From Blastomussa wellsi (Eukaryota > Cnidaria > Anthozoa > Scleractinia > Plerogyridae): DNA of 64,000 bases. The stretch covers positions 4,617,517 to 4,681,516 of the forward strand of contig OX393568.1 of the NCBI GenBank assembly GCA_947652115.1, written 5' to 3'. A program made the position numbers and the translations under genes. A model generated the notes under the pieces. That model was not told where the DNA came from. It ran no database searches and saw only the letters and a list, made by a program, of their open reading frames with translations. Below, in pieces: positions 22,501-34,700 of the stretch (the stretch's first letter is position 1; each line of letters starts with the position of its first letter).

Positions 22501-25224
22501 CACTTCTTTGCTTGTCGCATCATCATTCTCAAAGGTAATGATTGGCAGGATCTAGGATGTTACTACCTTTCACGTGATAATCGTTAGTCTATTGGCCTTT
22601 GTTTGAATTCCGCACGTGCATAGAGCATGCAAAAAGGACTTGTTAAGCCTAGCCTGCGTGCAGCCGTCTCCAAACTGGCTCATAGGCCCCTGCAGAATCT
22701 AAGGATGTATCCAGTATCGTTATTAAAATTTGGGCGCCATTTATGCAAGGGTCTGTAGCTGTCGGCGCTTGACTCCGGTTCCTGTAGCATGAAACGGCTA
22801 GTCTATCGCAGATTACTCGCCAGAATTCTGTCAGGTTGCCCAAGCAATTCACTGGGTAGCCATTTGCATTTATACACCGGGGTGGAGAGAGGCACTGTGA
22901 GAGTAAGGTGTTTTGCCCATGAACACAACGCAGTGCCCCGGGCCGGGCTCGAACCCCGAGCCGTTCGAACCGTAGTCCACACTAATCGTTAGGACACCGC
23001 GCCTCCCAACTTGCGATAAAGAGCTTACAAATAAAAAGGGCTTGTTTGCAATGCGGGAAGTTAACTTTGGTGGTAAAAATAAAAATCACACAGTAGGCTG
23101 TTTCATTTTTTACATGTAAATCTTTTTAAGCCGTTTTAGCTAGCGAGTAAATGGTGGAGAAATTTACTGTTATATCATTTACTGTTATGTCTGCTTTTTA
23201 CAGGTGCAGTTAGTTCTATTGGCATGGAGATTATACAGCAGGCGCCGTTTCTACCATTAACCAAGTCTTTGGTGGAAACTGTCGCCGCACTTAACAGCAG
23301 TCAGGTAGTAGCAACACAACAATCTATCGCCGACTACCTAGCGAGAACGTACCAATATGTACACGTTCCTAAAATGAACGTGATTCATGACTGCCTGGGA
23401 ATTCTCATCAAAGAAAGGAAGATTTATCACACAGGTAATGGATACTTTGTATCTAGTCACAAGCCCTTTGATAAACAGGCGGATGCGCCCAAAGAAAATG
23501 GCGACGCCCACGGTGCTAACGAATCTCGATGTGTGGCGTGCGAAGTCATTTCCAAGGGAAGCTCTTCCAAAGCTGATAAAGCTAAGAAAAAAAACAAAGG
23601 GAGAGAAAAAGAAAACGCGAAGGACAAGGAAAACGGGAAAGTAAAAAGTTTAGTCAAGGAAGAAGAAAAGCCCGATAACAAAACGACAGTCAATCATTTG
23701 GAATTCAAGCTGGTAAAAGAACGAAAAGAGGTGAAGCTCCATACGCCTCGAATTCAGCAGGAAGAAACAGCTAAGGCTCCGAGTGAAACAGCAAGTGAAA
23801 CTAGCAGCGAAGGAACAACCAAGAAAGCTAAGAAACAGAAGAAAGGCGTACTTAATCAGATATCGTGTTTTATCAAGGGCAAGACTCTTTCTGCCGCACA
23901 AGTTTCTGAAGAGACTAGGCAGGAGCGAACAGAACCCTCACCCTCCCCTCCCACGCAACTTACGGATGTACAGCGACCCGCGCCCCTCGCAGCACAAGAA
24001 GACACATCACTTTCTCTGTCGAGAAACGAACGGAGTATTCGTCTCCAGTTCAGAAACCAAAGGGCTTTATCGGTCCCGGCAGACAATCCTTCTTCGTATT
24101 CCGCTGTTGCTATTAAGGAGCTTGAAGAATCCGCTAAGAGAGAAGTTAATAGAGCTGTTCCGAGGCCCCGCGAGCTTGCCAGAAGCAAGTCTTTTGTAGC
24201 CGCTGGGAAACGGCCAGCGCCTGTACAACGAAGCAATTCATTCACCGCTCCAAGCACTAGAGTCGCGCGGCAGATTTCGACCGAGAGTGCTCCAGTGACC
24301 TGGGACAGGCGCCAGCGAATGAACTACGGTGATATCATTCGCAATGCACCAGGCAGACGAACAATCCACGTATCTGGACCGAGTTCGAGCAATATCGGAA
24401 TGGTCGGACCTCTGGATATGACGCAACAGCGACCGCTTTCACGAAGCAATTCCATGAAGAAAGAAACGCCCCGGAAAGGAGGATCACTGTCACCTCCGGG
24501 TACCCCTAGAACTCCCCTCGAAGCTCAGGCTAGTGCTCCGCGTCTTAAAGAGAATTCGAATCGATCAGATATAGTACGAAGTAAGTCTTTTACGGCGCCA
24601 GGGGTCGTTAGGTTGGCAAATCGACAGTTCTCCTACCGGCCAGCGATGATGCCACACTACGAGTCTCCCCTCCAGCAGCTATTGGAAAGAAAAACTCCCG
24701 GCTACACAGCTCCCCCGAGCACGGCTGTGCGCGTTACAGTCCCCCCCAAAGAAAGGCATTTCGCTCCGGTTAAACACGCACCCGCGACCTCTAAAAGGAC
24801 TCCACCTAACAGCCCCTCGCGAAAGCAACCGAAACAGCCTGCGGGGTCACCGCACACTGCCACACCAAAAGATAAATCCTACAATAGAAATGACTGTTCA
24901 TCGCCTATTTGCTACGACACGAGCATGATCAATGATAAGGTGACAAACTGCATGTGTAGCGAAGGAACTGCTAACGTTTCCGCCGTCCCTCATCCAATGT
25001 ACAATTACCAACAATGTGTGATTTATCCCTCGGACGGTGTCAGCAGTGAACATATTTGTATAGAGGAGATGACTTCGACATCTGCTTCGGAAGCGACTTT
25101 GATTAAAGATATCGACAGACATGGGGAGACTAAGGACGACACTGAGGGCAAGCCATTGGGTCTCTACAAAAACGTCCCTGGTGAAGGCGTAAATGACAGC
25201 TTGACATTTATTGGTATTATTTGA
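19141..25224 (+). CDS. STOX: Storkhead-box protein (STOX family), two coding exons
   Basis: The coding exons are 19141-19528 and 23204-25224, joined in phase 1 (ATA G | GT GCA) across a GT-AG intron of 3.7 kb. The predicted product is 802 residues. Residues around 70-130 (FDQFKESN, GWVFPFTLLI, EAWRRHFLRSP) match the N-terminal region I know from STOX1. Exon 2 opens with the storkhead winged-helix domain, about residues 140-215: PFLPLTKSLVETV, TQQSIADYL, then LGILIKERKIYHTGNGYFVS, a near-diagnostic string for the family. The rest is long and low-complexity: a Lys/Glu-rich block around residues 250-330, then Ser/Pro/Arg-rich sequence with four RSxS motifs. STOX proteins are DNA-binding regulators acting in nucleus and cytoplasm, and a nuclear role here is inferred. 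The start codon at 19141 is the first in frame that keeps the conserved N-terminal block, but an earlier non-coding exon is possible. Confidence 0.9.
19529..23203 (+). other. STOX intron 1
   Basis: This 3.7 kb GT-AG intron contains one tRNA-derived SINE near its 3' end (22785-23009). No other gene or element is evident in it. The acceptor is preceded by 'ctgctttttacag'. Confidence 0.75.
22785..23009 (-). mobile_element. tRNA-derived SINE (minus strand)
   Basis: Read on the minus strand, the head begins at 'TGGGAGGCGCGGTGTCC' and has a B box GGGTTCGAGCC (minus of 22946-22956). It is followed by the body shared with the copies at 47.5, 48.4, 51.2 and 62.6 kb: 'GTGTTCATGGGCAA', 'CTCACAGTGCCTCTCTCCAC', 'GTGTATAAATG'. 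The 3' tail is diverged and its end is approximate. Confidence 0.75.
23204..25224 (+). CDS. STOX: STOX coding exon 2 (winged helix and tail)
   Basis: The acceptor is TTTTTACAG|GTGCAG, and the frame runs open for 673 codons to TGA at 25222-25224. It holds the entire storkhead winged-helix domain and the disordered tail. The C-terminus ends ...SLTFIGII, a short hydrophobic tail. Confidence 0.9.
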
Positions 25225-27910
25225 TCCTGGCTCTATAAAGCAGTCGGAGATATTCGGAATCCGTTCTCCGGGAATTCAAACTAATCTCGTTGGTTTTCGC
25301 CAGATTGGTTGCTTAGTAACACGCCCTGCTTGTATGACGTCATGGTGGCGCACAATGCTACTATACGCAGTATTTTAATTGGTGTATTAAAATGAGCAAT
25401 TGTCGTACTTTTTCGGAAATTTACTGAAAATGGCACGATTGTATCAAGTATAGTTTACGACTAAGAAAAAGTGGGAATATTTCAGTTGTATTAGATCTAG
25501 TGAGGGAAATTATATTGAAGTTCAATATGTTCAACAAAGTCCATTGTAACCATAAGGGCAATTTTACTACTTTTTCTTTGGCTGTGGGTTATACAGCCCT
25601 GTAATCTATTTTAATAACGACGTGTTTTTACCCCTTTTCAGAGTCCAGACGCTTTTTATTTTGTTGTATACTGTATTATATATTTTCTATTTTTTTCTGG
25701 GGAAAAGTTGTTTCTTAGCTCCGATCATTTTCGTAAGGGGCTGATATGGTATTATATGGTATTATAGAGATATTTTTAGTAACTAGATCAGAACGAGAAA
25801 TATATTGCTTATCCTTTACAATGAGAATGATTTAAAATGTTTTGTATTATTTTACGTTCATAGCTACAGCGGACCGAAGTTGAGGTAGAGTTAATTGAAT
25901 TATGTTGTAAATGTTAAAACGATCGGCAGTCGTCGGTGGGCCGAGGTCTAAACCGAAGAAGTCCGAGAATTTTCATGGGAAGAGAATCGTGCTTGCCTTA
26001 TTGTGCTGGCTTACACTCGGTTGCATCTGATATTTTTTAACCGAAGTAATTGCTTTACCTAAAAGCGTGTACAGTATGTTTCTTGACCGTTCTCGTTTTC
26101 TAGTGATAGAATTAACAGAAAGAACAAAATGAAGTTCGTGCGGGACTGATTGAAACATATTTGCGTATCTGCCACGTAACAAAAGCAATTACCATGCAAT
26201 TAAACGTACCATATATTCTACATCAAACAAAGATCTTACTTTGTAAAACAATTGATCTCTGCGATGAATCGCGCGTCATCAAGTCGCCCTCTCCCCCACC
26301 AGTTAGTTTCAATGCTTGTACAACGATTTTCTCTTTAACCCGATCACCGAAGACTGCTTTTTAGCTGTATAAATGCGCAAATACAAATTATATGAAACGG
26401 AGAAATTGTTGTCAATGGATCGACTTGAGCGAACTTTGAGAATAAATTATGAATAAACTTCTTTATATTTTATATTTTGTTTATGCGTGGTTCAATTTCA
26501 CCTGTAACCATCCCACCGGGAAACTCCCGGGGCAAGTCCAGCCCCCTCGGCCCGGGGGTGGGGAATTGTTTTAACCGGTATTGCCCGGGGGGGGGCGGGT
26601 GGTGGGGCAAATCAGCACCCTGTCGATGTTCTTCCTAGTACGTCACTTATCGGTAACCGACACGATTGCGCCCTACCGCGCAAAGGAGACTGCCTATTTC
26701 CAGGGAAAATTAGTAAAAATCGTAGCCGAATGGTTAGAGAGGAATAATCTTTTAAAATTTAAACATGCTTTCCCTTTATTGTTATTGTTCTTTTCGCTGG
26801 TTGCAAACTCTTTTTTTAATCTTTCGAGGAAGTGGCGAGACGTACGTACGGGTTAGATTTTTTCCTTCAGTTTTCTTTATAAAATGTAGCCTCATGATTT
26901 CTTATGCTATATGTGTAGTATTTGTTAATCAGGATGTGTATAGTCTAGAATTGAAAGCGTTCAAATTCGTGAGTATACAAGTCGGCCGTTATAACTTAAT
27001 AAACAACGACGTTTGTGATAACAAGTGGCTGAGTTGCGAGCAGCGCGGGGATAGCCAAATACAAATTATATGAAACGGAGGGGGTAACACGCGGAAGTGA
27101 ACAACGCATTAGTTTCAGTTTAAACCCCGTGAGTGACCATTCAAACGAAAGCTTCTGCACAGTTCTTTTTGCTGTTTATTATTTTTTTTTTTATTATAAT
27201 TATAATTTGCATGCGTCGTAAGATATCCAAGTCGCTAAAATCCCTTGTTACTATCTTTTCAGCTGTACCAAGTGGATCGGTGTTAATTCGGATTTTTGTG
27301 GATGAAACCCTGATGTTCTTTTTTCATATCGTCACATGCTATCATGAGTCAAAATTTTGCAAAAATAAAATCTTCGTGCGAGGCAGCCTGAGATCAGATA
27401 ATATAGTTCTTTCTAATCACTTTCCAGTAAACTGATTATTCATGAGATTTGACAATGGTCTATTGTTAATTAATATAAGCCGATTTAAGAAGCGAACGAA
27501 TATTAACAAAGTTCCGTACACTGAGTGTTGCACTTTTATTTGTAACTGCGAAATATACGTACGATGGCACATGCTCCAGATCGCATCTGCGCTGCTGTTG
27601 ACCTGAGAATTAGAAATTAAGGCAAATTGTCTTTCCCCCTGGGTAAAATTAATTAGATCGTATCGACGCCTCACGGTGTTTTCAGTACAAAACTTGAACG
27701 TTCATTTACATGTTTTCAATCGAGTTGAAATTATCACAGAGTTGTGCTAAATGGCAGTAACTAAGGTAACTGTCTTTTTTATATCTTTTCCTTAAGTGTG
27801 CACCTGTTAACGAAAAATCTTAAAGTGTGAATTTTTGTCGAACGTTAAAAAGGCGATACCTGTTTTTATTTTTACTATTTTCAATCGGTGAACAAAAAGA
27901 ACGCTAAACT
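25225..27910. other. Intergenic stretch between STOX and the GPCR
   Basis: The STOX 3' UTR lies in the first part. A run of possible poly(A) signals appears at 26441-26456 (aataaat...aataaac), which would imply a 1.2 kb 3' UTR. Near 26560-26605 several G runs (GGGGG, GGGG, G9, GGG, GGGG) could form a quadruplex. No exon is recognised. Confidence 0.5.
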
Positions 27911-28993
27911 ATGCCTGTTAATCCGTCAGGGATTATTATTACTAATGACTGGTCCTCCACTGAAATATTTATTTCCTCGTTTGGCCTTGCTGTGGTCAAT
28001 GTATTAGCGGTTTCTGGAAATCTAATGGTGCTGTTTGTCATTTCACACACAAAGGAACTTCGCCGCAAGGAATCTAACTGGTTTGTGTTGAATTTGGCAT
28101 TGGCTGATCTTTTCGTCGCTTTCACGGTAATCCCGACTTCTTTGGACACCGTAATTAATGGGGAGTTTCGTCTTGGGATGGCATTCAAGGAGTTTATTGG
28201 CTGTTCAAACTTTCTTTTTTGTATCTGTTCCATTATGAACTTGCAATTGCTTTCGTTTGATCGATGGTTTGCAATTGCTAAGCCATTCAAATACGTCACT
28301 ATGGTAAGCCCAAGAAAAGCTATCGCAGCTTGTACATTCGTTTGGGTATATGCAATGTTATGCGCTCTTCCGCCCAAATTTGGCGTAAGTTCCTATTTTT
28401 GTTTCATTCCAAATCTGGATAACTGCGATCTCGAAAAAGATTGGTCGGGATCCGGGAAAGCTCTTATCTTCGCCATTACAGTTCTTGGTTTAACGTACGG
28501 CTTAGCTCTAATTGTCATGACAGCGTGCTATTGGAAAATTTTCCAAATTGCTCGTTCGCACGTCCACAGGATAAATTTACAACGACTGAACAGTCGCAAA
28601 AGCTGCCAAACCGTAGAAATGGTAGATGGTTCTTTTGGGCCCACTACTGGTGAAGAATCCCGGCCCCAGAGTTCTTCTGGAAAAACATCGTCCATTCGCC
28701 GGGCAACCAAACAAATTCGAAGGCACCCAAATTCTTCGGATATTCGAACTGCGAAAAGTTTTTTGATAGTGATCGGAGCTTATTTTCTTTGTTGGACACC
28801 GTTTTGTGTTACACTGTTTTTAGATATCACAAGGAAGGAGAAGACTAACTCCAAAGTTAGCTTGATTTGCCTGTGGTTTGGATACACAAACAGTTGTTTG
28901 AATCCCATAATTTACACATGGAAGTACAGACAGTTCAGGAACGCTTTGGTGTCAAATGTTAAGAAATTATACGGAAGGTTTTCGCATAATTAG
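27911..28993 (+). CDS. Class A (rhodopsin-like) G-protein-coupled receptor, intronless
   Basis: This is a single-exon receptor of 360 residues with seven hydrophobic segments. Family landmarks are present in order: GN37 in TM1, LALAD66 in TM2, Cys98 at the top of TM3, D117-R118-W119 in place of DRY, W145 in TM4, Cys164/Cys172 in the second extracellular loop, CWTPF in TM6 and NPIIY in TM7, followed by WKYRQFRNAL (helix 8). The third intracellular loop is about 100 residues, polar and Ser/Arg-rich. The position corresponding to the aminergic Asp3.32 is Ile105, so a classical monoamine ligand is unlikely. The 16-residue N-terminus argues for a small-molecule or peptide ligand held within the bundle. 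The ligand is unknown. Intronless class A receptors are common in cnidarian expansions. No paralogue is seen in the window. Confidence 0.9.
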   Translation: MPVNPSGIIITNDWSSTEIFISSFGLAVVNVLAVSGNLMVLFVISHTKELRRKESNWFVLNLALADLFVAFTVIPTSLDTVINGEFRLGMAFKEFIGCSNFLFCICSIMNLQLLSFDRWFAIAKPFKYVTMVSPRKAIAACTFVWVYAMLCALPPKFGVSSYFCFIPNLDNCDLEKDWSGSGKALIFAITVLGLTYGLALIVMTACYWKIFQIARSHVHRINLQRLNSRKSCQTVEMVDGSFGPTTGEESRPQSSSGKTSSIRRATKQIRRHPNSSDIRTAKSFLIVIGAYFLCWTPFCVTLFLDITRKEKTNSKVSLICLWFGYTNSCLNPIIYTWKYRQFRNALVSNVKKLYGRFSHN

Positions 28994-29837
28994 AGCTAAG
29001 AGTAAAGATCAAGCTAGAAAATGACACATTCACCACCAAGCTTGAGAACGCTGTTAAAAATTGCAGGGGAACGACAATAAAACCATAGCGCGGTATCTGG
29101 GAGGTCATGGGTTCAAACTCGGAGTTTTTCGACGCCGAGCGAGCTGTCAAAAATCAGCCAATCAGCGCACAGCCAGTTAAATCTCCACCAATCAGTATTT
29201 CGCGTCCAAAATGTGGACGCGGTATTCAAAATTCTAAGCGATAGGAGCAGGCTCTCTTTCGTCCCTTTCCTTTTCATTTTCTTTTCGCTTGTAGACTAGT
29301 GTCATAACTGATTTTTCATCTTTCATCATTTATTCACTGAAAATTTACTCAAAAATTAGCCCGACTTTGAACATCCGTAGAGTGTGCGTTCATCTTGGTC
29401 TATCATGATCAGCTTCCATTTTCCATTTTCCGTAATTGTAGCTAGGTGTCCCCAATTAGTATACACTGTATGCTAGCGACCTCGACACAATAACAAAGTT
29501 CTTATCTTATCCTATCTTCCGTGCCGAGTGTGTAGGTTACACGAAACATTTGCAAGCGGTATGCTGTAAGATCGCTTCTTTTCCGTGTAAATCCGTGCCT
29601 CTTTTAGAATTTCTATTTACAGTGAAGCCAATAAGTTTTCAGTTCCGTGTGCCACAAAAGAGATCATTCAGTTCAAAGCCTACCTCCTTCAGTTCAAGGC
29701 CTACCGAAGATTTGACAGAGCTTACGGAATAGATACGAGATATACCTGTGAAATGTCTTTGCCAAGAAAATCGATGGATAATACTTTTTGGCTAGCTATG
29801 GTGTCTATGGAGAATTAGATACCAATGACATCGCCCA

Positions 29838-30011
29838 TTATTATTGACGTGCCAACCAGAAAACTATTTAACACTATTGGTTCATGCTTTAGGGTGCACT
29901 ATTGAGTTATGCTGCACGCGGGAAGCTTGGAGAACACGAAAGAAGCTGAAGAGTTAAAAGCATGAATTGAAACAATAGTGTAAATAGTTTGCTGGTTGGG
30001 ACATTAATAAC
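29838..30011. repeat. Foldback inverted repeat
   Basis: 'gtgccaaccagaaaactatt' and 'aacactattggttcatgctt' at the left are matched inverted by 'aagcatgaattgaaacaata' and 'aaatagtttgctggttggga' at the right. The arms are about 60 bp. Confidence 0.6.
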
Positions 30012-30220
30012 AATCGGTGACGTCACTGATATCTTCTCAAAAGCCAGATTTATAACATTGCCGGTGGAAATGTATATCAAAACACCCGTGCCAGGAAAAC
30101 ATTGTGGCAAAGCGAGGCGATTTGCTCACGCTACCAGCGCGCTGGATTATGGAGCATGCTTGCGTATAACATCATTTTCAGTTCGGAGTTGTTCGCGGAA
30201 AACTGTGGCGAGTGAGTGGT

Positions 30221-30330
30221 GTACCCGTGTGGGGTACTCCCATACATGAGCTATTTAGGTATATGTCGTGGGATAGGGTATGGTTTATTGAGGGTCTCGA
30301 TCCTTAAATAGGGTATCATTTTTGCAAACT
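30221..30330. repeat. Copy of the dispersed 'GGGGTACTCCCAT' repeat
   Basis: 'gtggggtactcccatacatg', then 'ggtatatgtcgtgggatagg' and 'aaatagggtatcatttttgc', parallel the segment at 1543-1860. It is a decayed fragment. Confidence 0.5.
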
Positions 30331-30520
30331 TAACAATGCAAGGCTGATCAAACAGCCAGGAATTGATGGGGGGATGTCCAGGTCCTTTATGGGGAAGCTG
30401 AGAAAGTGTCATTTTCCGTAGTGCCATCCTTGGAGTGTAAATTGACTTTTCTACACGTTAAAGTGACGTCTGGTACGAAAATCTCCACAAAGAGACCCGT
30501 CAACAAGAATTACTGACTAC

Positions 30521-30732
30521 TAGGCCCGGTTCAGACGCCGATCTTTTCATGAGCCGAACCTAATTCCTTGAATTAAGTACATGAAAAGATCGGCGTATGA
30601 ATCAATTTGTAACGGCTCACCCGTTCTTCCCGCCTGGCTTGGCCGAGAATTTCGCCTTTGGAACGCCTTTGGAACGGCTTGATTCAGACGCCGTACTTTT
30701 CATGACCTTTTCATGTACCGATCCTAATGCAT
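30521..30732. repeat. Inverted-repeat element with 'CAGACGCCG..CATGAAAAG' motif
   Basis: 'ttcagacgccgatcttttca' occurs at the left. Its inverse 'catgaaaagatcggcg' follows at about 30580, and a second forward copy 'ttcagacgccgtacttttca' at about 30684. This looks like a foldback element partly duplicated. Confidence 0.5.
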
Positions 30733-30827
30733 AAATTATTTTAATGTATTTTGCATTATTTTGACTATCGAGTTATAGAAACACGATTATTAACTAATCA
30801 GCGCGCGCATTTTCCTTGAGCTATTTT

Positions 30828-31499
30828 CTAATGAAGTTTTAAAAAACTGAAGTTGTAATACGCTCTCGCAAGCTTTTTAGGACGGTTTCTCTTGTTCTTG
30901 GGGCTAGGTACCTGGATTACTCCTACTGTTTGTTTTATTTTTCTTTCGAAGGGTAGTGAGCCGTTCCAAAGTTGAGCTTGTTGAATTGGTGGTAGTACGT
31001 AGTCAGATGTAGTAGTAGTGGTAAAGGGGGGGGGGGGGATGCAGCACCGTGTTATAAATTCTACGTCCCACTCGATAGTGTAAATCCCTTCATAACACGC
31101 CTCGAAATCATGGGCTTGAAAAGGAAATAAAATAGTGTTAACGATTGTTGTCGAACGACAAGTTCCAACATGACCCAACACCGATTTTCCAGTTCGCTCG
31201 CGCAGGACTCGGTGCCACTTGTGAGCCCTGAGTAGATACTGCCTGCGGTTGGTCCCCCATATTTGGCAATAGCAACATTCGAGAAGAATTATTTTACGAC
31301 TGGAATACGGTTTGCACGCGAGTTTTGTGGTTGATTTTAATCGTCCACAGCTTCTTTGACTTGAATCGACATTATAAAGTCGGTTTTTGTACAGTTTGAG
31401 GGAATATATAGCCATCCCTCGCCAGAACGCGGAAGTTAGTGCGTGACATTTTCTAGATCCCCTCAGTCTTCGTTCAAGGTTCCACGATAATTGGTGCAT
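30828..31499 (-). other. Unexplained 223-codon open frame opposite the RAB33 promoter
   Basis: This is an uninterrupted frame on the minus strand starting 47 bp upstream of the RAB33 ATG. It shows no family I recognise. It contains a CCYCQIWG segment, a Pro/Thr-rich stretch encoded by a microsatellite (31005-31040) and a basic tail. The microsatellite and head-to-head placement with RAB33 suggest a chance frame across a promoter. At this length in AT-rich DNA, however, an unrecognised lineage-specific gene or exon cannot be excluded. Confidence 0.2.
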
Positions 31500-31545
31500 T
31501 GTAAGTCTTATTTTTCACCATAAAAACACTTTTTAGACTTCTACC

Positions 31546-31749
31546 ATGTTTTATGACAAAGTAGACGAAGACGGTGAGCGTGAGACTCCAGAACAGGTAT
31601 TCAAGATCATTATCATCGGTGACAGCGGCGTGGGAAAGACGTGCTTGGCTCATCGATTTGCGACAGGAAAATTCCCCGAAAGGACAGAAGCTACAATTGG
31701 TGTGGATTTTTGGGAAAGAAAACTAAATATAAACGGGGCAAATATTCGG
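31546..31749 (+). CDS. RAB33: RAB33 coding exon 1
   Basis: Its 68 codons carry the P-loop and switch I. It ends GANIR with donor CGG|GTAGGT, phase 0, immediately before the WDTAGQE block. Confidence 0.92.
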
Positions 31750-34700
31750 GTAGGTGAAATCCTTAATTTGTTTTTATTGTAGAATGAGGTAAGTGCTTTA
31801 GTGTTATTTTGCTGTTATTGTCACGGCGGGTTTTTATTGTGATTATTGATTTTGAAACATGAATGTTAATCACCCACGCTACCAAGACGACACAACAGTT
31901 TGGGCAAAATGAGTTTATTGCACAGTGCGAGAACTGCCTGACAAAATACTGGACAATAAACAAGAACGCGACTAAGAAGAAAAAACTAATAAAAAATACA
32001 TTGTTTAAGGGTGGGAGTGGTGGGAAGAGATTACGCCTCGTCTCCGGATCTGACAAAAGATGAGACGCTAGGCCACGCACTAGATTATAAAGGAAATTCG
32101 ATATCTCTATCACTAGTTAATTAACCATCATTAATCAATGATTACTCAATCACCCACGCTACCAAGACGACACAACAGTTTGGGCAAAATGAGTTTATTG
32201 CACAGTGCGAGAACTGCCTGACAAAATACTGGACAATAAACAAGAACGCCAAAGTGCCCAAACTGGAGTGGAGAAAAAGGAAGAATGAGGTGATTGAGGA
32301 GAATACGAAAAGGTAATAAATGAAAAAAAAATAATGGAAATCTAATAATAAATCATTATTCTGGAAACATAGTCTGAAGCTTGTCCGCCATAGCTTGACC
32401 CGCGCGCTGTTTCTGCTGCTGAGATAATTCTAGATACACGAGATATGCGTCGCTTTGCCAATCGCCCTGTAATTTGATGATTTCCGAGGGAATATGACAG
32501 TCAAAGGCAAAAGTAGCCCCGCCCCGTCGAAAACTATGAGGAGAAAATTTAGAGGGATCTAATTGTAGACTAGAAATAACCCGAGAAAGAAAGGCGCAAA
32601 ATTGCTTGTAAGTAATTGGCTGTAGACCAGACCCCGATATAACTGAAAAAAGGGGAGCAGAAACTGGCCCGGGATTTAGGGATAAATGGCGACTAAGAGC
32701 GAAAATGGGGCAAAGACGAGACCCAGGGACCCTGGGGATGGGCAAATCCAGAGAACGTTGCTGACACTGAATGGTCTTGGTAGCGGATACATGGATGTTA
32801 GCGCCCACAGGTGTGAAAGCCAAACTTGCCCTAGTGATGACCTTAGGAGAAATTCGCCGCGGGTTGTCTGGTACTAAATTGGATTTGCGTAAAAAAGTAA
32901 AAAATGCAACTAGAAACAAAGCCCACATAGCTGCGTGCAGCGGAAGTGAGAGATTGAAATGGTCAAATGCGGCGTGCAAAATAGAAGGCGTAATAGCATA
33001 TTTTCGAGGGACAGCCTGGCCTAAGAAACGTTTAGTGCCCCTGAGCAAAAGTTGAAAATGATAATTAGAACTCCAGGTGAGCTCGTATCCGGCAATTTGA
33101 GGCTGCTAAGATGATTAAGAATAGTACCATAAGCGCGTTTTTGCGTGACTAAATAGGCGATAAACAAACTTATAGATTTAACACTAATTGGAAAGGACTG
33201 GAGAGCCCTCTGTTCACAAAAAATCTGGTAACTACGGATATGAACTGCAATGTTTTTCTGTGTTGACGTGGCGTGAGCCATTGTGATAAGACGCGACACA
33301 AAAGACTCCAAGGTGACAAGCGAAACAGCTGGAGGGAAATGTGAACCTGATCCCCTGTTGAAGTCTACAAAAGAAAAAAGAAAATATTGTCACGCAACGT
33401 CGAAAGAAAAACAAGCAGAGTCAATATCTTGATAATGAAAAATCTGATCAAAGTCACTACACAGACGATAATAAGTATCGCGAGCTGAAGCATCTGAATG
33501 CCAACGGCTGAGACAGTCCGCGAATTGATTGTGTTTTCCAGGAACATGTAATGCTCGAACTTCAAAATCGAAAAAAGCAGCGGTGAACCAAAGTTGTCGC
33601 AGACAGCGCTGCATGAAAGGATCCTTGGATCTTGTAGAATTGATAACGGTCACCGCAGCGGAGTTATCACAGGCAATGATGAATTTGCGTCCGCGTAACT
33701 TAGGAGCCCAGTGCTTGAGTGAAACAATGATCGTGAAAAGTTCCAGCGCGTTGATATGAAGATTGTCAGGAGAAATACAATCAGGAAAAACAAAGCTAAT
33801 GCACTCCGTTTGACAAGTAGCGCCACCTCCAGAAAGGCAGGCGTCAGTCGAGAAGTTAAGGCTCTCAAAGTCCCAGGAGGAAGGCTTGATGAGCGAGACA
33901 CGATTAAACCGGGGAGGAAAATCGAGCCACCACTGAATATCTGAGAGCATAGAAGCAGAAATGGGGTATCGGTGACGGGCTGGCTGCGTGCACTCACGAA
34001 GACTATTTAGGAGTCGAGCCATGAAGATTCTACCGGGCTTAACGCAAGCGGTAACAAAAGAGAGCTTCCCTAGAAGGGACTGAAGTTGTTTCTTTGTAAA
34101 ACAGGTAGAGGATTGCCAAAGTTTGAGTTCGGCCTGTAAATCGTCAAGACGTGAAGGAGGAACCTCGAGGGTGAACGCTGCAGTGTCAACAAGAATGCCG
34201 AGACAAATCATGGACGTTGAAGGAGGCGAGTCCTTCTCAGGAGAAGAATCTAAGCCGAGATGTTGGAATAGCTGACCGAGACAGGAAAAGGCCTGGGCTG
34301 CAAGAGATGGATATTCCGCGCCGTAAAAGTCGTCAAGATAAACGTCTGCTAAAAACCCCTGCTCAGTGAAGATATGGACGGCCGCCTTTGTCGTGCGTTG
34401 GCAAATCATAGCTGACGAACGCAAACCGAAAGGACAACGAGTGTCAAAATAAAATTTACCCTTATAACAAAAGCCCAGTAAATTATAGTCCTTGGGGTCT
34501 ACAGGAAACTGTCGATAAGCCCGACGCAAGTCCTTCTTGAAAATGAGACAGTTACGACCTTTCTCGAGAATGAATTCAACGAGGCGATCAATGCCAGGCA
34601 AACGTAGCTTAAAATGCTCGCCCAAATAGGTGTCTTGAGAAATGCCATCGTTGACTGAGGAGCCGTGAGGGAAACTCAAGTCCATAACTACGCGCCGCGT

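Larger units (their letters stand above)
28994..30520. other. Intergenic stretch after the GPCR
   Basis: A possible poly(A) signal (aataaa) occurs at about 29077. Around 29090-29130 'ggtatctgggaggtcatgggttcaaactc' resembles the B-box end of another tRNA-like SINE, too eroded to call. A foldback element lies at 29.84-30.01 kb. Confidence 0.45.
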
